From contig JAQUIG010000018.1 in NCBI GenBank assembly GCA_028683435.1, forward strand, positions 1-48,203: 48,203 nt of DNA, read 5' to 3'. Below are positions 43,240 through 48,203 of this stretch, piece after piece; the first letter of the stretch is position 1, and the number at the start of each line of letters is the position of its first letter. This DNA is from Desulfuromonadaceae bacterium. GTDB taxonomy: Bacteria; Desulfobacterota; Desulfuromonadia; Geobacterales; Pseudopelobacteraceae. Both the position numbers and the translations under genes were made by a program. A model generated the notes under the pieces. The model searched no databases and had not been told where the DNA came from. It worked only from the letters and a program-made list of their open reading frames with translations.

Positions 43240-44304
43240 CTAGCTTTTTCTGAACACAGGCAGCTTGGAGAGCATCCAGACAATAACCACTAAACCCAGT
43301 ACCAATGTCATCAGAAAGAAGACCAGCGGCGACCACTGCATATTGGCCGGCACTTTGGTCATATCAAAATAGGGCACCAGATAGCCGGTCCGCACGCTGT
43401 CCCGTATGAACGACATTACGTAGATTAACGGGATTGTCAGCAAGAGTGTAGCCATGACTTTACGCTTGTAGCCGGTAATTATAGTTGCGACCGCCAGCAG
43501 AATCCCTGTCACCAGCAATCCGGTAGAAAACATGTTGTTCCCCATGAACCGCTTCATTACCTCACCCGGCAAGGTCAGCAGAAACCAAGTGCCCACCAGG
43601 ACCTGCAGCGCGGTCAGCCAGGTAAAGAGCTGCATCCCCAGCCTTGTCCCCGCCTTTACCAGTGAGGAATCAAGCTTCAGTACGGTTGAGGAGTATAGTG
43701 CTACGCAAAGCCCACCAACCGCAAGTGAACCGGTCATTATATGCAGGTAACGGGGAAGCAGGGCTGGATCGGCCAGATTCAACAGAGTTCCATCCGGAGT
43801 GGCAAACCAGCGGAGCCAGCTTGCCGGGGAGATCATCATGGTCATATTGTTGGAGAAGATGAAGCCGACTGACATCAGGAGCAACAGAACGGCCAGCACG
43901 ACGTACACAGCCAGGCTCCCAAGTTTTATATAACTGAAGTCATAGATATAGGCAAGGTAGTATGCGATGATCAGGAGCGGAACAACCGCCAGCCAGAAGA
44001 GCCCCATCAACACGGTGCTGGTATAGAGCAGGTGGCCGTATAGTACGTTGACAAAGAGTAGTGGTGCCACTCCCAGGTTAATGGTAAATGCTACCATAAA
44101 CGGTAGTGCCTTGCTCAGTTCATGGGAAAGTTCACGGTAGGGGCGCTCCGGCAGCACGTGACAGATAAAGGCTGATAAAGCGGTGCCCAACATGGCGTTC
44201 ATGGCGAACAGGTGCAGCGGGAAGGTCAGCATAAGCAGGAACTGAAACCAGCCCCAATGCGCGGTCAGAGTATCAGCTGTCGGGATTAAACTTGCCGGAT
44301 TCAT
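43240..44304 (-). CDS. CydA-like membrane subunit, no c-haem
   Basis: A 354-residue integral membrane protein with about eight or nine hydrophobic segments. The first segment, MLTFPLHLFAMNAMLG, places a His where subunit I of cytochrome bd has its high-spin b-haem ligand, so it looks like a second CydA-like chain and not a CydB. No CxxCH is present and no long periplasmic Q-loop is seen. Its ATG overlaps the stop of the larger subunit (ATGA at 44301-44304), so the two form a complex with near certainty. The function of this chain is inferred from its partner. Confidence 0.7.
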   Translation of the reverse strand: MNPASLIPTADTLTAHWGWFQFLLMLTFPLHLFAMNAMLGTALSAFICHVLPERPYRELSHELSKALPFMVAFTINLGVAPLLFVNVLYGHLLYTSTVLMGLFWLAVVPLLIIAYYLAYIYDFSYIKLGSLAVYVVLAVLLLLMSVGFIFSNNMTMMISPASWLRWFATPDGTLLNLADPALLPRYLHIMTGSLAVGGLCVALYSSTVLKLDSSLVKAGTRLGMQLFTWLTALQVLVGTWFLLTLPGEVMKRFMGNNMFSTGLLVTGILLAVATIITGYKRKVMATLLLTIPLIYVMSFIRDSVRTGYLVPYFDMTKVPANMQWSPLVFFLMTLVLGLVVIVWMLSKLPVFRKS

Positions 44305-46064
44305 TTTGCACCTCCTGCTTGCTTCACCATATAGTCGGCCAGAGAATCTTTTTCTGCGGCTGCTCCGGTATAGTCGGGCATGCCCGGATTCAGAGCCGAA
44401 AGCTTATCCAGGGCAGCACGTATTTTAGCCTTGGACCAACCGGATACTTTAGGCTTCAAAACATCAAAACCGTGACATGGAGCGCAGTTATCCTCAAAAA
44501 GCGCAGCACCCTGTTCTTTGGGGGGAGCAGCAGCTGAACCGATATTGTTCAGGCTGTGCAGATAGCCGGACATAGCATTTTTGTCGGCAGTCGGTGCACT
44601 GTAATCGGGCATTGCCGGGTTCAGGGCAGGTAATATGTCCAGCGATGTACGGATCTTTTCCTTCGACCACCCTGCCATCTTCGGCTTCAGGACCCCGGCA
44701 GCGTGGCAGGGAGCGCAGTTATTATCAAACAGGTTCTTGCCACGGTCACCAACAGCGACGGCATCTTCGGTCAGCGGTTTCTTGTGCAGTCCGGCTGCAA
44801 TATAAGCAGCAAGAGCTTTAAGCTCGGCCACATTCCCCACCAATGGTGGCATGAAGTAACGTTTTTCATGAATGGTTGCCAGATATTTCTGCATGGCTCC
44901 ATAGCTCATGTTCTTCGTTCGGCCGATAATATCATTATTGAAACCCCCTACCGTATGGCAGGCAAAGCATTGGTGCAGGAACAGTTCGCGCCCGGCCTCA
45001 AGCTGATTATCCTTGGTTACCTCTATGTTCTGAACCCATTTGGCGGTCTTCAGGAACCCTTTTTGAGTGATCTGTTCTACCTCCTCCTTCAGGATACCGT
45101 TGGAGTACATAACGTCATTGATAACATAAGGGCGCCGGGCAGCTTCACGAGTCCATTCAAAGGCGCCCATATACCCCATTGCCGCGACCATTACGATCAC
45201 GGTCAGCACCCTGGTACGGGCTTTCTTGGGATTAAGCAGGATCAGAAGGATCACCACGCCTGTCAGGACTGCCAACGAGACTGCGGCAACGGTGGCGGCG
45301 CGGGCAATTGTTGGTGAAACGCCGCCCACCAGACCGCGGGCCTTTTCCGGTAGCACCGAGATGTACCACCAGCCGGCCGGTACAGACAGAGCAAGAGAGA
45401 TCAGTGCCCAGATACCGGAATAGCGGATCATCTTGTGACGGGTCTGCCCAGCTTCCAGAAAAGTGGCGGTTATAAAACCATAACAACCGGCCAGCATGAA
45501 ACTCATGAAGCTGCGGAAGAAAAGAGACGGCCAGAAGGTTGGGTTAAAAAAACCGTCCCAGAAGTTGTGGTTGGCAAGCCAGGTGCCTGGGGTTAACATG
45601 AAATCAATGATTCCGTTGATCAGGAACAGGCTCATCCATGCTGCCCCAAAATAGATCCAGCCAATTGTCTGGTGGGTATGGTCATCCATCCGGCCAAAAG
45701 TGTAGAAGTAGATAAATAGCGCTACGATCTCTACCAGGAAGAATACCCACTCTGCCGCCCAGCCAAATACAAATGTATGAATTAAGAGCGAGGTTGCAGC
45801 CGGGTGGATCAGAGAGATGATAAACCAGATCGCGACTCCCGTAAGACCACCAAAGACCATGGTTAAGAGCAGGAAAAATTTGGTATGTTTCTGGACAAAA
45901 ACTATAATCGATTGGTCCTGCTCACGGATTCCCTTCCATTCGGTCATCACCAGATAGAGACCGCCGCCGACGGCAAAATGGGAGACGAAAACATGTATGA
46001 TTGCGACCAGAGCAATCAGCACCCCCCCGCCGAATGTCGGAACGTACCAGACCGGATAGTTCAT
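44301..46064 (-). CDS. CydA-like quinol-oxidising subunit with three-haem c tail
   Basis: A 587-residue fusion. Residues about 1-305 hold eight membrane segments like subunit I of cytochrome bd: His24 in AIIHVFVSHFAVGGG aligns with the b-haem ligand, and Glu105 and Glu112 in WAAEWVFFLVEIVALF resemble the conserved proton-channel pair. The C-terminal tail has three haem c sites: CFACH (366), CAPCH (450) and CAPCH (527). The last two domains are an obvious tandem duplication sharing VLKPK, GWSK, KIR, ALNP and MPDY at the same spacing. AAAGGAGAA precedes the ATG. It probably moves electrons from quinol to haem c; whether it reduces oxygen cannot be told. Confidence 0.8.
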   Translation of the reverse strand: MNYPVWYVPTFGGGVLIALVAIIHVFVSHFAVGGGLYLVMTEWKGIREQDQSIIVFVQKHTKFFLLLTMVFGGLTGVAIWFIISLIHPAATSLLIHTFVFGWAAEWVFFLVEIVALFIYFYTFGRMDDHTHQTIGWIYFGAAWMSLFLINGIIDFMLTPGTWLANHNFWDGFFNPTFWPSLFFRSFMSFMLAGCYGFITATFLEAGQTRHKMIRYSGIWALISLALSVPAGWWYISVLPEKARGLVGGVSPTIARAATVAAVSLAVLTGVVILLILLNPKKARTRVLTVIVMVAAMGYMGAFEWTREAARRPYVINDVMYSNGILKEEVEQITQKGFLKTAKWVQNIEVTKDNQLEAGRELFLHQCFACHTVGGFNNDIIGRTKNMSYGAMQKYLATIHEKRYFMPPLVGNVAELKALAAYIAAGLHKKPLTEDAVAVGDRGKNLFDNNCAPCHAAGVLKPKMAGWSKEKIRTSLDILPALNPAMPDYSAPTADKNAMSGYLHSLNNIGSAAAPPKEQGAALFEDNCAPCHGFDVLKPKVSGWSKAKIRAALDKLSALNPGMPDYTGAAAEKDSLADYMVKQAGGAK

Positions 46065-46216
46065 ACCTGTTCTCCTTTTGCCATATCTGCAGTATACTTG
46101 GATTGTAAAAGAAAGTGCTTATACGATCGGAAATCTGCCCTCTGAATGAGCCGTCGTCATGGTTTTATAGATTGATGAAAAGTGCTTGAACCTATTCAAA
46201 AAGATATTTAATAACA

Positions 46217-46245
46217 GAAAAAGGCCTGCATGACAGGCCTTTTTC
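46217..46245 (-). terminator. Intrinsic terminator of the small secreted protein gene
   Basis: GAAAAAGGCCTG (46217-46228) pairs with CAGGCCTTTTTC (46234-46245) around CATGA. On minus it ends the gene at 46271; it is symmetrical enough to work on both strands. Confidence 0.85.
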
Positions 46246-46270
46246 TTATGACAGTCTTATTGAAGAGGTG

Positions 46271-46567
46271 TTAGCAGCCAGCTGTCTTTTGAACCTTTTT
46301 GATGATCTTGCTCCCGTCATCAAAGCGGATACGCAGTTCATCGCCAACACGGATCTTCCTGTCTTTCAGTTTCTCCAGTGTGGAAGCATCACGCACCTGC
46401 AACACAATCATCGCATCAGTCCTGCGATCCTTCAGAGTCATTTCAGCTCCGTTGCCAAGCATCTTGATTACGGAGATCGTCCCGATCATCTTGCCTTCAC
46501 CGGCAAATGCCAAAGTGCTCCAAGAAGATACAACCACCATCACAACCAGTATAACCAATCTTTTCAT
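46271..46567 (-). CDS. Small secreted protein of unknown function
   Basis: A 98-residue protein with a clear signal peptide (MKRLVILVVMVVVSSW to AFA at 22) and a 75-residue mature part. The mature part alternates short beta strands and charged turns (GTISVIKMLGNGAEMTLKDRR, VRDASTLEKLKDRKIRVGDELRIRFDDGS), which suggests a small beta-barrel of the OB or SH3 kind. It has a single Cys at the C-terminus and no haem motif. GGAGGAG precedes the ATG. It is flanked by a promoter and a terminator, so it is a single-gene unit between the bd-like operon and the membrane protein at 46743. I do not recognise the family. Confidence 0.7.
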   Translation of the reverse strand: MKRLVILVVMVVVSSWSTLAFAGEGKMIGTISVIKMLGNGAEMTLKDRRTDAMIVLQVRDASTLEKLKDRKIRVGDELRIRFDDGSKIIKKVQKTAGC

Positions 46568-46629
46568 TTCTCCTCCATTGGTGTTGACTTATGATTACAA
46601 AATGTGAATTATGTAATCCTGCTAGAATT

Positions 46630-46657
46630 CATATACCCTTAAGCAAGTATCAGTCAA
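46630..46657 (-). promoter_or_regulatory. sigma-70 type promoter of the small secreted protein gene
   Basis: On minus TTGACT (46657-46652) and TATATG (46635-46630) are 16 bases apart, about 63 bases before the start codon. Confidence 0.5.
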
Positions 46658-46742
46658 TGTGTTTTTAATTTGGGTGGAAATGTACATAAGACTCAACTGG
46701 ATACTACATAAATACAATTTTACGTTTTTACAGAATAGCTGA

Positions 46743-47510
46743 TTACCTCAATAGTTTGAATAAGTAGATGAATGTACCACCCACCGAAAGGCCAGACATA
46801 AGAACGCCAGCGCGGGTCAAAAACTGAGCGACCTCAACCTGTACAGCATACTGGGCGATGTCAGTTGACTCACCGGTAAACTCGATAATATCCAGCCATT
46901 CCTTATCCCACTGATAGAGGGCCAAATAGAGTCCTGAACCTTTCCAAATCAGCGCAAAAAGGAACACTAGGGCAAATGACAGAATACCGTTGGCAATCGG
47001 TGAACCTTTCAACTCACGGTATATTTTAATGATCGTGTAAATGTTAATGCAGGAAAGGAAAAACCAGACTGTGTTATTCATCATCTTATAATTTCTCAAA
47101 ACGTAGATACTAGGTTTTGGGTTCAAGGTGATTATAATGCATGCGGCAACTATTAGTCCCACCGTCGTAAAATAAATTGTCATTTTAGAACCAGTTATCT
47201 CAAGTGTCCGAGTAAAAACAAAGTATTCCTGAAAGCCGTGGCTGATAAGCAGGATAGCAATGGTACCTATTGTGTAGTGGATAGCGGTCAGTTTATAGTA
47301 ACTCTGGGCGTAAGGATTTAACTGATACGCTATACTCCAGAAGACTAGAAAGAACCCGATTGCGATACTCGTCCAGATCCGTGCATTGTCCATACTGAAG
47401 TAAAAACTGACTGCGGCAGCGATGAACCAGCAAACGGCCTGAATTATTGTAAAGGCATCGACTTCCAGCGTGTTGTATGTCTTTGGCAGAAACGAGAGTA
47501 ATGAGTCCAT
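46743..47510 (-). CDS. Polytopic membrane protein of unknown function
   Basis: A 255-residue protein with about seven hydrophobic segments and short loops. AGGAGG precedes the ATG. A mixed hydrophilic loop (DKEWLDIIEFTGESTDIAQYAVQVE) lies before the last segment, and the C-terminus is LFKLLR. There is no Cys-x2-Cys-His motif; a few His lie in membrane segments (for example in LTAIHYTIG and LISHGFQEYF) and could hold b-type haem, but nothing proves it. Base composition is more AT-rich than most of the window. Its position next to respiratory genes suggests a membrane electron-transfer or sensing role, by inference only. Confidence 0.65.
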   Translation of the reverse strand: MDSLLSFLPKTYNTLEVDAFTIIQAVCWFIAAAVSFYFSMDNARIWTSIAIGFFLVFWSIAYQLNPYAQSYYKLTAIHYTIGTIAILLISHGFQEYFVFTRTLEITGSKMTIYFTTVGLIVAACIIITLNPKPSIYVLRNYKMMNNTVWFFLSCINIYTIIKIYRELKGSPIANGILSFALVFLFALIWKGSGLYLALYQWDKEWLDIIEFTGESTDIAQYAVQVEVAQFLTRAGVLMSGLSVGGTFIYLFKLLR

Positions 47511-48117
47511 ACTACCTCCTAATTATTAACAAATGAATTACGGCTATATTGTTTAGGTCAGAAGCGGCATGCAACCTCAGACCGCATGGCGTCTTGCCTT
47601 TGTCTGATTTTCACGGATCTAGTCAACATTTCTGACCCTTTTTTAGAGCTGACTGCAATTCCTCCAGGTTGCCCGGTATAATAAGATTTTCGGGATCGCC
47701 TGTTTTTCTCAGTTAATTCTGCCGTCAATAGACAGATTCATGGTCGCCGCAGACGAATCTCTACCTCTGCGTAGCTATTAAAGCCACTGTTTCTTAGTTT
47801 GCTGAGGACAGCAGGAAGGTCTCTTTTTGAAGTTGATATATTCTCCGCTCGTGGAATTACCTTCGGAAGAAGAAATATGGATATACTCCCGCTGTTCTAT
47901 CCGCACGTAAACAGAGTAGTTTTTAGATATGCAATAAAAAACACTCATACTTTCTATATGAAACAGTGCATATCGTCAATTCAAATAGTACGTGGTAAGA
48001 TTTGTTTTCCAGAATTAAACAATAAGTATCTATTTTGTTACTAGATGCTACATACATCGCGGATGGAGAGAGGTTAAATTGTGAAGATCCGTCTTTAAAG
48101 TTTTACCGTTTAAACGC
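47511..48117. other. Long gap without a convincing gene
   Basis: About 600 bases between the membrane protein gene and the rRNA terminator. It is AT-rich, with a small inverted repeat AGATTC/GAATCT (47734-47760) and an isolated TATAAT (about 47679). An 81-codon frame at 47799-48044 has no ribosome site and no family resemblance. I see no RNA gene in it, but a small RNA could be missed. Confidence 0.5.
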
Positions 48118-48155
48118 AAAGAGCCCCGCGTCCATTTCTGGATGCGGGGCTCTTT
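48118..48155 (-). terminator. Terminator of the rRNA operon
   Basis: AAAGAGCCCCGC (48118-48129) pairs with GCGGGGCTCTTT (48144-48155) and an inner GTCC/GGAT stem extends it. It lies about 10 bases after the 5S rRNA end on minus. Confidence 0.88.
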
Positions 48156-48164
48156 GATTATAAT

Positions 48165-48203
48165 TCCCGGCGGCGACCTACTTTCCCACACAGCTACCCG
48201 TGC
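48165..48203 (-). rRNA. rrf: 5S rRNA, 3' end only
   Basis: On minus the last bases read GCACGGGTAGCTGTGTGGGA followed by AAGTAGGTCGCCGCCGGG, the conserved 3' third of bacterial 5S rRNA. The gene enters from the right edge, so an rRNA operon lies just outside the window. The exact 3' end is uncertain by a few bases. Confidence 0.9.

Noticed and set aside
47799-48044. 81-codon frame near the right edge
   Set aside because: No ribosome site, no family resemblance, and composition like the surrounding non-coding AT-rich DNA.

Overview
The window looks like a chromosomal segment of a Geobacter-type bacterium (Desulfuromonadia/Geobacterales). Evidence for this is an octaheme c-type cytochrome beside a cytochrome-bd-like quinol module carrying three haem c sites, parts of the B12-dependent methylmalonyl-CoA pathway, dense two-component/HDOD/PilZ signalling, two glutamate dehydrogenases, and two good sigma-54 promoter matches. 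The assignment comes from gene content and remembered family features; no database search was run.

Layout. (1) 1-1586: a zinc-ribbon coiled-coil protein (cut by the window edge), a Nif3 family protein and a tRNA with anticodon CAU, all on minus. (2) 1643-3378: a small AT-rich patch with an IS1595-type transposase remnant, a membrane GGDEF protein and an XRE regulator. (3) 3490-6125, minus: EF-P-like EfpL/YeiP, QueF, a LarA-like racemase and a YtxH protein. (4) 6244-12825, minus: a tightly packed signalling cluster of receiver, FapA (DUF342), receiver, hybrid kinase, HDOD protein, small companion protein and PilZ protein. (5) 12942-15917, minus: a large NAD-type glutamate dehydrogenase. (6) 16103-18581, plus: crotonase, cobalamin adenosyltransferase, B12-binding mutase subunit, crotonase. 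MeaB, the mutase G-protein chaperone, follows at 22909. (7) 18952-27716, plus: NADP-type GdhA behind a sigma-54 promoter, a CbiMN cobalt/nickel transporter component, HldD, MeaB, DUF948 and YtxH envelope proteins, an MltD-like lytic transglycosylase, a TPR-like membrane protein and CheW. (8) 27775-34764, minus: a DUF512 radical SAM protein, hfq-miaA-mutL, and a zinc-ribbon protein with rsmE and prmA. (9) 35152-41451, plus: a metal / Fe-S island containing a Gly/Cys-rich protein behind a sigma-54 match, a radical SAM protein, a complete ZnuABC-like transporter, a cation diffusion facilitator fused to a NifX-like domain, a CGGC protein and an IscU-like scaffold. (10) 41613-47510, minus: an octaheme OTR-family cytochrome, two CydA-like membrane subunits (one with a three-haem tail), a small secreted protein and an unassigned polytopic membrane protein. 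(11) The right edge holds the terminator and 3' end of a 5S rRNA gene, the end of a minus-strand rRNA operon.

How the genes may work together. Region 6 plus meaB supplies cobalamin adenosylation, the B12 domain and chaperoning for a methylmalonyl-CoA-type mutase whose catalytic subunit is not in the window; the cobalt transporter fits that need. The two glutamate dehydrogenases separate a probable catabolic enzyme from an assimilatory one under nitrogen-type control. Region 9 is the best candidate for an undescribed system: metal import, metal efflux coupled to a cofactor-binding domain, and Fe-S assembly genes on one strand. Region 10 reads as a quinol-to-haem-c electron transfer module, but its terminal acceptor cannot be read from sequence.
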